A DNA stretch of 64,000 nt from Sialis fuliginosa (taxonomy: Eukaryota; Arthropoda; Insecta; Megaloptera; Sialidae), in contig OY540822.1 in assembly GCA_961205875.1 (NCBI GenBank), positions 4,962,501 through 5,026,500 on the forward strand. The letters are read 5' to 3'. Positions 55,629 through 64,000 of this stretch are shown here, one piece after another; the first letter of the stretch is position 1; each line of letters begins with the position of its first letter. The position numbers and the translations under genes are program-made. The notes beneath the pieces are model-generated. The model saw nothing but the letters and a program-made list of their open reading frames with translations. It had not been told where the DNA came from and did no database searches.

Positions 55629-57937
55629 TACACTCACGGAAAAAATTAAAGGACCACTTTTATTTTTCAAAAAAATTGCTCATTTTCAAAGTAATGCCGA
55701 TAGGTCAAATATGATCCATTTTTTACTTATAGGATATGAAAATTGAAGGAAATTTTATCATCTTTTCGAATTTAGGGGTATATTTGTTTTATTAAACTTA
55801 TTATTGTGACCAAATCGCGGTTTAATAAAAAATAAAAAAATTGATTTTTTTTTGAAATTTTGAAAGATACCCACGGGGATGTTAAATTTTTTTTCTAAAA
55901 TTTCAAGATAACCATTTTGTAGGAAATTTGTTCAGCTTTAAAACCCTTTTTCAAATTTGTTTTATAATTTTTTGGTGTTACGATATTCGAGTTTGAATGA
56001 AAAAAGTACCAAAAAGTTTTAAGCGACCATAAAGGGCCTAATGTTAGTCGCACAGAAAAGAAAAAAAAAGAATATTAAAGCTTAAATAATCACCTATTGT
56101 CTAGTAGCATTTATAAAATGTTTAATTTTAACTTAACCCTTCAAATACGAAAAACAAAACAATGTTCGAATTTAAATAATCCTGTAAAAATAACCTTTTT
56201 TTAATCATAGATCTAATGTTTAAAATGTATCCAGAAATTAAGTTCTATCAAAGAATATGAAAATTAGACTTATTACCTTCTATGTGAACAAAGGTTCCAG
56301 TAAAAATCTTTTAATTTGGCTGAGAAATTGCATTTTGAATTTTTTGTATACGTTTAGGATTTGACCGTACTTTTAATAACAAGTTTTTCTTTGGGATTTT
56401 TTTTTCGAAAAACAATCAATTTTTGAGAAAAATTGTAAGAAGGAAAAAGTTTTTCTTTCTTGTTAAAGAATATTCATAATTTTTTTCAGATGTTTTATAT
56501 CAATATTGTGGGATTAAATTTATTTTTAATAGGGTACTTTTTCATTCAAACTTGAATATCTTGGCATCAAAAAATGTGACAATCATTTTTTAAAAAGCAT
56601 TTTGAAGCTGAGAAAATTTACTAAATGATGAATATCATGGAATTTTGAAAAAAAATAATCATACATCCCCGTGTGAAACTTCCATAATTACAAAAAATTT
56701 CAATTTTTAATTTCAGTCAACTGCGTGTGGTCATGAAAAAACGTTCAACAACATATTAAAGACTCTTGATTTCAGTTAAACTAATTTTCATTGAATTTTC
56801 ACCGCTTATTCGTTCAAAGTAACTGAATTTTTTTGGTCCACACGTAGTTGACTAAAAAAAATTAATTATTTATTTGCAGTTATAGAAATTTTACACGGGG
56901 ATGTATGATTATTTTTTTTCAAAATTCCATGATATTCATCATTTAGTAAATTTTCTCAGCTTCAAAATGCTTTTTAAAAAATGATTGTCACATTTTTTGA
57001 TGCCAAGATATTCAAGTTTGAATGAAAAAGTACCCTTTTAAAAATAAATTTAATCCCATAATATTGATATAAAACATCTGAAAAAAATTATGGATATTCT
57101 TTAACAAGAAAGAAAAACTTTTTCCTTCTTACAATTTTTCTCAAAAATTGATTGTTTTTCGAAAAAAAATCCCAAAGAAAAACTTGTTATAAAAAGTACG
57201 GTCAAATCCTAAACGTATACAAAAAATTCAAGATGCAATTTCTCAGCCAAATTAAAAGATTTTTACTGGAACCTTTGTTCACATAGAAGGTAATAAGTCT
57301 AATTTTCATATTCTTTGATAGAACTTAATTTTTGGATACATTTTAAACATTAGATCTATGATTAAAAAAAGGTTATCTTTACAGGATTATTTAAATTCGA
57401 ACATTGTTTTGTTTTTCGTATTTGAAGGGTTAAGTTAAAATTAAACATTTTATAAATGCTACTAGACAATAGGTGATTACTTAAGCTTTAATATTCTTTT
57501 TTTTTCTTTTCTGTGTGACTAACATTAGGCCCTTTATGGTCGTTTAAATCTTTTTGGTACTTTTTTCATTCAAACTCGAATATCGTAACACCAAAAAATT
57601 ATAAAACAAATTTGAAAAAGGGTTTTAAAGCTGAACAAATTTCTTACAAAATGGTTATCTTGAAATTTTAGAAAAAAAATTTAACATCCCCGTGGGTATC
57701 TTTCAGAATTGCAAAAAAAAATCAATTTTTTTATTTTTTATTAAACCGCGATTTGGTCACAATAATAAGTTTAGTAAAACAAATATACCCCTAAATTCGA
57801 AAAGATGATAAAATTTCCTTCAATTTTCATATCCTATAAGTAAAAAATGGATCATATTTGACCTATCGGCATTACTTTGAAAATGAGCAATTTTTTCGAA
57901 AAATAAAAGTGGTCCTTTAATTTTTTCCGTGAGTGTA
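55629..57937. mobile_element. 2.3-kb fold-back with 1.1-kb arms, TA target
   Basis: The element 55631-57935 has ends CACTCACGGAAAAAATTAAA and its complement, flanked by TA. The arms (55631-56733 and about 56840-57935) are nearly identical reverse complements over the full 1.1 kb. The centre is only about 105 bp. The end sequence and TA target fit a Tc1/mariner-type non-autonomous element. There is no open frame of note. It is the largest palindrome in the window. Confidence 0.93.
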
Positions 57938-57958
57938 TATACATGGCATGTATATATT

Positions 57959-58735
57959 TGTACTATGAAGCAAAGTATAAATAAATAATTAACTTGATTA
58001 AATAGTGTAGTGAATTAATGATTTATTAAATATAATAATAAATTCTTTATTTAAGAGAAAATTGTACAAAGTACATTAAATGTGTCAGAAAAGGAAAAAA
58101 AAAACAAACAAAAACAAAATAAGCAAATATGCAAATATAGAACAACAAAGTTACTGAAAAAACTCTGCTATATTGTAGTGTGGATTCTCTTGTAAGTATT
58201 CTTTTACTTTCTTTTTGAATATTTTAATTGGTAGCATTTTTATTACCTCTGGAATTTTATTGTATATTTTAATACAATTATTTACAACACCATTGTAAAT
58301 AATAGATTTTTTTGTTTGTTCTTGCGTTAAGTTATGTTTAAATCTGGTGTCGTAAGAGTGGTCTCGTAAGTTATTTTCAAATAAATTAAAATTACGTTTG
58401 ACAAACATTGCAACTTCGGTAACATATACATCAGTTACTGTAAGTATATTAAATTTTTTGAATAGAGGTCTACAGTGATCCCTACTACCTGAATTATTAA
58501 TAATTCTTAAGCATCTTTTTTGTGTTTTTAAAATAGTTTCAGTATTACAATGTCCCCAAAACATGATTCCGTATTTGATATTTGAATAAATATAAGCATA
58601 ATAAACCTGCATTAAGGCATTTATGGATACGGTATGTAATGTTCTTTATGGACTTTTATTTAATGATTCGTAAAATTATTTAGCTATACTATTTAATTAA
58701 GTTATTTATTTATACTTTGCTTCATAGTATAGAAT
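57959..58735. repeat. 50-bp inverted repeats around a LINE fragment
   Basis: 'tactatgaagcaaagtataa' (57960) with 'aacttgattaaatagt' pairs with 58690-58733 on the other side of the LINE remnant. The LINE fragment may have inserted into a small palindromic element. Confidence 0.7.
58151..58612 (-). pseudogene. Jockey/CR1-like LINE C-terminal fragment
   Basis: 153 codons: MQVYYAYIYSNIKYGIMFWG, KTQKRCLRIINNSGSRDHC, FKKFNILTVTDVYVTEVAMF and HSYDTRFKHNL, ending YNIAEFFQ. It aligns block for block with the plus-strand remnant at 12909-13433, but is clearly another subfamily. The catalytic reverse-transcriptase part is missing; upstream sequence stops at about 58625. It is a typical 5'-truncated LINE copy. 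Confidence 0.82.
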
Positions 58736-59576
58736 AATATAGAATATTCAAATATAATGATGTCATAGTTAACCAATCAGAGAGAAGTAACACTTTAAAA
58801 TGATTGGTTAAAATTTTATTTTATTTAAATGTCAGATGACGTCATAATACCCATAGAGTGTATGTAAAAACGTTTGCCAGTTTTTTAACGAGGAGTGTCG
58901 CTTCTAGAGTATCTTTATTCTGTGGTTGTTGTGAATCTGCCTCAAGGTTAGTAAATGACAAGGTTGCCTCATAACTTTTGACCAATCAGCAACCGCGCGG
59001 GAACTACGTCACCCTGAGGAACCTTTCAAATGTACTGTAATAACGTGGCTTGCAAATACATATTTATTAAACTTTGTTTTCGAATTATTTTGAAGTTTTT
59101 AATATTTGTTATTAAAAAAAGTAAATATTATTGTTTATTACAGAAGCACAAATTATTACATATAATATTTCTTCATAAAAAATTTAAAATGATGTCAGAA
59201 ATCAACGCTTATTTTTTGTATAACAAAAGCACTTTGAAACTTTTTTACTAGAGTAGATATTATGCACATATATCTTAAATATTATAATTAAAATTTTTAT
59301 TTTGACTTCATTTATAAATATTACACATTTTATCTTCCGATAGCGACTATCATTCTTCAGTTATATTTGTGATTAAAGTACCAGGGAACAATCGAGCTTT
59401 TAAAGAATAATAATAATTTTTTCCGATTAATTTTTAAATAAAAATATTTGATGTTTAATTAATTATTTTTTAAAATTGAATATTTTTATCATGTATTGTT
59501 GTTACACAGACTAGTGTTTGTATGGTTTATAAGTTTATATAATAAAAAAGGAAAGGTTTCCGGTACACTATTACTG

Positions 59577-60141
59577 ACAAGTAACACTACCCAACTGTAA
59601 CTCACCGATTTGAATGAAACTTAACATACTTATTAAACACCGAAAAATATTAAATACGTGTTTTTTGGCTTCGGTTAAATACGCTTTTTAGGGGTAGAAA
59701 TCACCCCTCAACCACTGGAGGTGGAAACAGTTATGGCTAATTTTTATTCTGAAACGATACATTTTCTGAAAAAAGTGCTTAGGACCAAAGTTGTAGAGTT
59801 CAAAGTGATGCACTTGATGGCGATCTTGAGATCGATTTTCAAGGTCATTTGAAAATCATTTCATGTTTCATTCACCTTGAAAATCGACCTCAAGGTCGCC
59901 ATCAAGTGCATCACTTTGAACTCTACAACTTTGGTCCTAAGCACTTTTTTCAGAAAATGTATCGTTTCAGAATAAAAATTAGCCATAACTGTTTCCACCT
60001 CCAGTGGTTGAGGGGTGATTTCTACCCCTAAAAAGCGTATTTACCGAAACCAAAAAACACGTATTTAATATTTTTCGGTGTTTAATAAGTATGTTAAGTT
60101 TCATTCAAATCGGTGAGTTACAGTTGGGTAGTGTTACTTGT
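59577..60141. repeat. Fold-back with 269-bp arms and 28-nt loop
   Basis: Left arm 59577-59845 and right arm 59874-60141 are almost perfect reverse complements. A transcript through this region would fold into a dsRNA hairpin of about 268 bp. Ends ACAAGTAACACTACCC and complement resemble those of the 40767 fold-back. The open frame 59849-60031 is not a gene. Confidence 0.93.
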
Positions 60142-60556
60142 GAGATCGAAACACAATAAATGTTATTCTTATTTATTAGTTTTAAATTAATAATACATAA
60201 ATATTAATGAATAGCGATATGTTTTCTTCTTGATCGTTCAGTTGCAACTGACGTGCTTCAACTGCTCACGCTGTAGCATGTATGAGTATCACATGTCCCC
60301 CTTTAAGAAAACAAAAAATAAATTAAATACATTTTTATTTTTAAATTATTAATCCAACCTTTGGCGGACACTTATAAATCTACTGCTTCTAGTAGTGGGT
60401 AAGTTATCAGTTGTTGAAAATTCTGTAGACTTATCGGAGATTATTGGTTCTTCAGCAATTTGACTTTGATTACACTCTGGAACATTGTGAGGCCTCAAAT
60501 GCACTCCATTTTTTCTATAAGTTGTATTATCTGAACATTTGAAATGTTCCTTCTTT
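60139..60556 (-). pseudogene. Gypsy pol C-terminus, polypurine tract and LTR remnant
   Basis: On the minus strand from 60556 to 60349 the frame reads CSDNTTYRKNGVHLRPHNVP and ends TTRSSRFISVRQRLD-stop. This matches the usual gypsy integrase tail ('..tyrRN..hLrp' and a final R-R-S-x-R block). 'aaagggggaca' (about 60305-60295) is a polypurine tract. A short LTR follows, starting TGTGA (60293) and ending TCACA (60139), with AATAAATAAG near its end. The upstream pol sequence is missing. Confidence 0.6.
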
Positions 60557-60760
60557 TTATGTTATTTTTTATACTTCTATTCTCCGTATCAACCACACAT
60601 TAAAAAAAAAACACTTGTTTAAAACTATAATTTATAATAATAAAATAATAAAAATTTAGATTTAAAACTCTATCAATATCAAATGAAAATATTTAAAAAC
60701 AACTTACAATAAATCAGCTTAACTAATATAAAGAGTAAATATAGTTTGACAGCCAAATTA

Positions 60761-61228
60761 AAGAACAAAAAAATACTAGATAAAAATCGACGGGCCTACT
60801 GGCCCCTTACAGCCCTGGTCTAAATTATAATTGGTTAATACTGGAAATCAATAATACTTATTCATACTAAACCCCGTACCTATCAAATTTCATAACTTTA
60901 GCATAATGGGTTCTCCAGATATTAAATAAAAAACTAATTTTGAATATAATTTTTGGAGGGCTGTAGCCACCTCATGACAAATTTCCGGACAAATGTTTAT
61001 ACAATGTTTTTTGCTTAAAATATTTTTCTCAATCCACGGTTCAAGTTTGTTCCACCTGATATGACTCAGCCTGTATATAGTATTTCTTATTATTTGTACG
61101 AACATAAAAACAATTAATTAATTAATACGAAATTAACTTTTTATTTTTTTATTCAATTTTAAAAACTTTAATCAAAAAATTAAAAGCGTTACTGCGTACA
61201 GAATATATTCTAATATACTGTTTTTGTC
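60761..61228. other. Spacer without supportable gene
   Basis: The open frame 60890-61105 (minus) has no recognisable domain. I see nothing else. Confidence 0.35.
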
Positions 61229-62165
61229 TGTCAGTCGAATTTGATGGTGCTTGAAATATATTATAGAGGTACTTATGACTCATCAGAGGTAATTTTATTA
61301 TGATCTTCTGTACATAGTAAACCAGAAAAAAAATTAATAAAATTTAAAAAACTAAAAAAGACCATGTTGTCTTCGGAGAGCAATCACATTTTTTTAAATT
61401 GTTTCTCATAGGTTGCTTTTTAAGTAAAATTAAATCGCCTTAAATGTTTGTGCTTCAATATGTTCATCTTTGCTCAAATCATTTTTATTAAAAAAAAATC
61501 TTGTCTATAGTTTTTAATGGAAGAAGATTCGCTAGTTCATAGCGGAAATGTGATTTGTTACTACTAAAGTCGATTATAAACATTTCAAAGCGATTTTTTG
61601 TTACTTAAAAAGCAACTTATGAGAAATTTTTTTGTTAAATTGATTCAATGGAGCAGTTCTCATATATTCCCGGCTACGGCCTCTATATTTTATTTTAGTC
61701 AGGCTATGGGCCCCGTCAAATTTTCGATATGCCTCTGGGCTAGCCCAGTCCTGTTTAGCAACAAATTGGGGATGTTTTAAAAGTATTAAGACACTTTCAC
61801 TCGCCCGCGCCAAGCTCGTGCCACTCCGATACGACCGCATGCGAATCAATTTGGAATTTTGATATGTTGTTTGGGTACATACAAGGTATAATATATAAAA
61901 AAAATTGTGATTGCCCTCCGAAGACATGGTCTTTTTAAATTTTTTTCTTCTGGTTTACTATGTACAGAGGATCATAATAAAATTACCTCAAATTCGACTA
62001 ACAGATTATCAAAAAAAATATTTTTTTTTTTAATAAAAAAAAACATTTTTTTTCGAAAACTATAAATTTTTGGAAGCTAATATTTGGTCAGGTTGAATGT
62101 TTAATGGAATGTAACTTCCAAAAAAATAATCAGCCAAATCCATGTAAAGGCATGTTTTGCATGCT
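61229..62165 (-). repeat. Fold-back-like dispersed element (partner of 52590-53225)
   Basis: 61229-61395 (direct) and 61906-62020 (inverted) form unequal arms ('cagaggtaattttattatga', 'agtaaaccaga', 'accatg.tgtcttcgga'), so the unit is itself an inverted repeat. 61600-62160 matches 53225-52590 inverted, with an extra segment (about 61775-61850, 'ctcgcccgcgccaagctcgt'). The open frame 61601-61927 (minus, 108 codons) covers this segment, but shows no known domain and is not kept in the partner copy. Confidence 0.75.
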
Positions 62166-62539
62166 TACCCGGCTATAGCCTATACTTTTTATTTTTTTAT
62201 TCAATATAAAAAACTTTAATCAAAAAATTAAAAACGTTAGAATATAATATATGAGAATATATTCTCATATCCTGTTATTTTTTTTCAATTATAATATTTA
62301 CAATTACAAGCGCAATCGTGGACATTCAAATTTTTTTTTTTTTTATTTAAAATATTTTTATCACCCATTAAAACTGGTTAAACGTTTTGATTTGTACTTT
62401 TATCTCGTTGATCTAATCGAAATCTATAATTTCAGACCAAAACCCGTGTGGTAGCTGCTCTGAGTGTCGAGATATACTGATTATAAATTTACGCTAGTGA
62501 CATTGTTCATGTCAAAAAAATGAAAACGTTTTTGAAATG
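62166..62539. other. AT-rich spacer upstream of the 62.8-kb exon
   Basis: Poly-T at 62327-62343; no gene or element ends were recognised. Confidence 0.4.
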
Positions 62540-62600
62540 TTGAGTATCACTGCTCTAGTTCACACAACTAGTCACATAACGGCGGGCAGCGCATGCGCGG
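62540..62600 (+). promoter_or_regulatory. Conserved promoter block of the 62.8-kb exon with NRF1/EWG-like site
   Basis: 'ttgagtatcactgctctag', then 'cataacggcgggc' and the palindrome 'gcgcatgcgcgg' (62589-62600). Same order as before gene B and the orphan exon. The distance to the ATG is about 215 nt, longer than in gene B, because a partial exon-1 duplicate lies between. Confidence 0.68.
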
Positions 62601-62714
62601 AAAGTATATGTATTGCGATTGCCATCGGTATAATAATAATACATACGAATAATACATTCCAATACATTCTGTGTTAAAAAAGTTCAAGCACAGAACATAT
62701 AATAATAACATATA

Positions 62715-62783
62715 AATCAAGTTAAACTGGAAGATATTAAAAAAAGAAGACATCGATAGTCTCCTGGATATTGAAATCTCTTA
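62715..62783 (+). pseudogene. Partial duplicate of exon 1 upstream of the real one
   Basis: 'gttaaactggaagatatt..gaagacatcgatagtctcctgg' resembles the exon-1 segment VK-x-E..DID.L.DIE and ends at TAA (62781-62783). It lacks the ATG and donor. It looks like the remnant of an older tandem duplication. Confidence 0.55.
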
Positions 62784-62816
62784 AGCAAGTTTGTATTATA
62801 ATATTACTGTGTTGAA

Positions 62817-62927
62817 ATGTTTCACGTTAAACAAGAATTTATAAAAGAAGAAATAGAAGATATCGATTGTCTTCAGGATATTGACACATACGATGAATTT
62901 TTTATACACTACAAACAGGAATATGAG
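62817..62927 (+). CDS. Exon 1 of a further MFHVK-family zinc-finger gene (partial)
   Basis: 37 intact codons (MFHVKQEFIKEEIEDIDCLQ...) end at GAG|GTAAGA, phase 0, exactly as in genes A and B. Conserved psi-K-x-E motifs are at K5 and K10. The intron start matches the paralogs, and a 332-bp MITE with TTA TSD (62970-63301) has inserted 42 nt after the donor. No finger exon lies before 64000, so the rest of the gene is expected to the right of the window. Functional state unknown. Confidence 0.75.
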
Positions 62928-62966
62928 GTAAGAATTACAGGTTATGTTGAATAGTATGTTTGATAC

Positions 62967-63304
62967 TTATGCCCGGTATTATAAAGGACCTAACAAAATT
63001 TGTTAGCTAGCAATTACATTCATATGGGGTATTAATACTGTACTAGTATCTATGGATTAGTTATGGAATTTAGAGCAGTGACACTTCAATTTATTGTAAC
63101 ACAGTTGGCATCTTTGACCGTACAAAATAATTTTCATAACATCACCACTGTTTTAATACCGTTTGTATTTACCTTCAACGCGTGCGCGAAACTTGTCAAA
63201 GTCATCAACAAACTCCAAAAGAACTGTCATATATGTTTGATACCTCAGTTGAAAGTGTTTGTTAGCTAACAAATTTGTTAGGTCCTTTATAATACCGGGC
63301 ATTA
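62967..63304. mobile_element. 332-bp MITE with TTA TSD (TGCCCGG family, best copy)
   Basis: The element 62970-63301 has ends TGCCCGGTATTATAAAGGAC and the exact complement, with TTA on both sides. The paralogous introns supply the empty site 'gatactta|gaagcccaaatg'. Near-identical to 28069-28342 apart from a central 60-bp segment ('caaactccaaaagaactgtc') lost there. Confidence 0.92.
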
Positions 63305-63641
63305 GAAGCCCAAATGAAAAACAGAGGTTCCTAAACAATTGCTTTATAAACTGAAATATAATTAATGTTATATATTAATTGAAATTAAACTTTTTAAAAG
63401 TATTTTGGAACTAAAACGAAAAAATAAAATTTAAAACTGACCAGTGTCGTCTGAACTGTTTTCGAAAAAAAAATTCGCTTACAGAAACGAAAGGCAATTT
63501 AAGAATAAGTTTCGGTTATTTATCGTTTTAGTGCTCCAAATTATTGTAAGAAAAATCTATTTTGTTTTAATATCTAAATGTGTTCTTATCTTATATATGT
63601 TGTACAGTTATGTTGTTATAAAGATGGTCGAAAAGTCGTTT
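63305..63641 (+). other. Intron sequence of the 62.8-kb gene
   Basis: 'gaaaaacagaggttcctaaacaa' (63316) and 'aaatataattaatgttat' match the other introns. The open frame 63444-63707 has no domain. Confidence 0.5.
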
Positions 63642-63996
63642 CGGTTAATACGGAGAGTCTGGGGGTCCTCTGTCAAAAACTCTGAAAATCACGTGTTGAT
63701 GTGTTAGAATAGAGTAGAGTATGTTGTATCTATGTTAATATATTATTTAGTGCAATTAATAAACCTAACCTAACCCTACCTGAAAAGGAACCAAATCTAC
63801 CTGGACTACTCTAACTTAAATTAAATAATTAAATATAACACAGCTAAACGTGGCCAGTCGTTTTATAAAATGCGTGATTTATAAAAGTTGTTAACACTGA
63901 TCTAGTCACGCATGCGCGTCAACCCTATTCTGAATAACTATATACGGGATTTTTCACAAATCTGACAGAGGACCCTCAGACTCTCCGTATTAGCCG
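63642..63996. mobile_element. Probable MITE with 35-bp inverted ends
   Basis: 'ttaatacggagagtctgggg' plus 'gtcctctgtca' (63645-63676) pairs with 63963-63993 at the window end ('tgacagaggaccctcagact'). 'acgcatgcgcgtca' (63908-63921) lies inside. Flanks are too short to define a TSD. Confidence 0.6.
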
Positions 63997-64000
63997 TTGT

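Larger units (their letters stand above)
58944..60760. mobile_element. Second copy of the 28916-type MITE, split by a large insertion
   Basis: 58944-59210 matches 28916-29160 (ends, 'gcctcataact', 'gaccaatcagc', 'ctacgtcaccctgagg', 'agaagcacaaattattacat'), and 60604-60755 matches 29185-29345. The 1.4 kb between (59211-60603) includes the fold-back at 59577 and a gypsy remnant on the minus strand. The far end of the MITE is missing after 'gtttgacagcc'. Confidence 0.85.

Noticed and set aside
61601..61927. 108-codon minus-strand frame in a dispersed repeat
   Set aside because: No domain, and the frame is not kept in the inverted partner at 52590-53225.
51000..62700. A finger exon for the orphan exon 1 at 50.5 kb
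   Set aside because: No C-x2-C...H-x3-H array in any frame between 50.65 and 62.8 kb.
63760..63782. CCTAACCTAACCCTACC, telomere-like (TTAGG complement)
   Set aside because: Only two or three short imperfect units here and at 44372 and 52303; too short for an interstitial telomere claim.
1..64000. CRISPR arrays, tRNA or rRNA genes
   Set aside because: No regularly spaced repeat-spacer arrays (the 160-bp array has no spacers), and no cloverleaf or rRNA-like sequence was recognised; a tRNAscan run would be decisive.

Overview
The window is AT-rich eukaryotic nuclear DNA from an arthropod, most likely an insect. I cannot name the species. The reasons are introns with GT/AG borders, a cluster of tandem C2H2 zinc-finger genes, PIF/Harbinger, hAT, Tc1 and pogo transposons, gypsy-type elements including an errantivirus-like env remnant, a jockey/CR1-like LINE, and very many MITEs and fold-back elements. 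No rRNA, tRNA, CRISPR or prokaryotic gene was seen.

Layout. 1-18.2 kb is a graveyard of autonomous transposons. It starts with a hAT element (673-4950, 8-bp TSD) that holds two nested MITEs. Then come a broken Harbinger transposase, a gypsy gag/pogo transposase chimera, integrase pieces, two partial copies of one hAT transposase, a LINE 3' end, and an errantivirus-like pol-env-LTR remnant. 18.2-19.8 kb is a fold-back element. 19.96-24.77 kb is a complete two-gene Harbinger element with 3-bp TSD, itself hit by a MITE and a Tc1 fragment.

24.8-63 kb is the territory of a zinc-finger family. Each member has one 111-nt first exon starting MFHVK and one large second exon carrying the fingers. Five exon-1 copies are visible: a decayed gene on the minus strand (24.8-28.6 kb), an apparently intact minus-strand gene (37.05-43.95 kb), an apparently intact plus-strand gene (45.95-48.28 kb) divergent from it, an orphan broken exon 1 (50.5 kb), and an intact exon 1 (62.8 kb) whose second exon would lie beyond the window. 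Four exon-1 copies are preceded by one conserved promoter block with an NRF1/EWG-like palindrome. Introns and spacers are filled with MITEs whose TSDs are often exact.

The most striking structural theme is the number of long inverted repeats, with arms up to about 1.1 kb and a total of at least ten. Several nest in one another, and one MITE family carries a CCAAT box plus a CRE-like site in its arms. The most likely functional content is the zinc-finger cluster: conserved SUMO-acceptor-like motifs at the N terminus, varied DNA-contact residues, and an in-frame duplicated splice acceptor in one gene.
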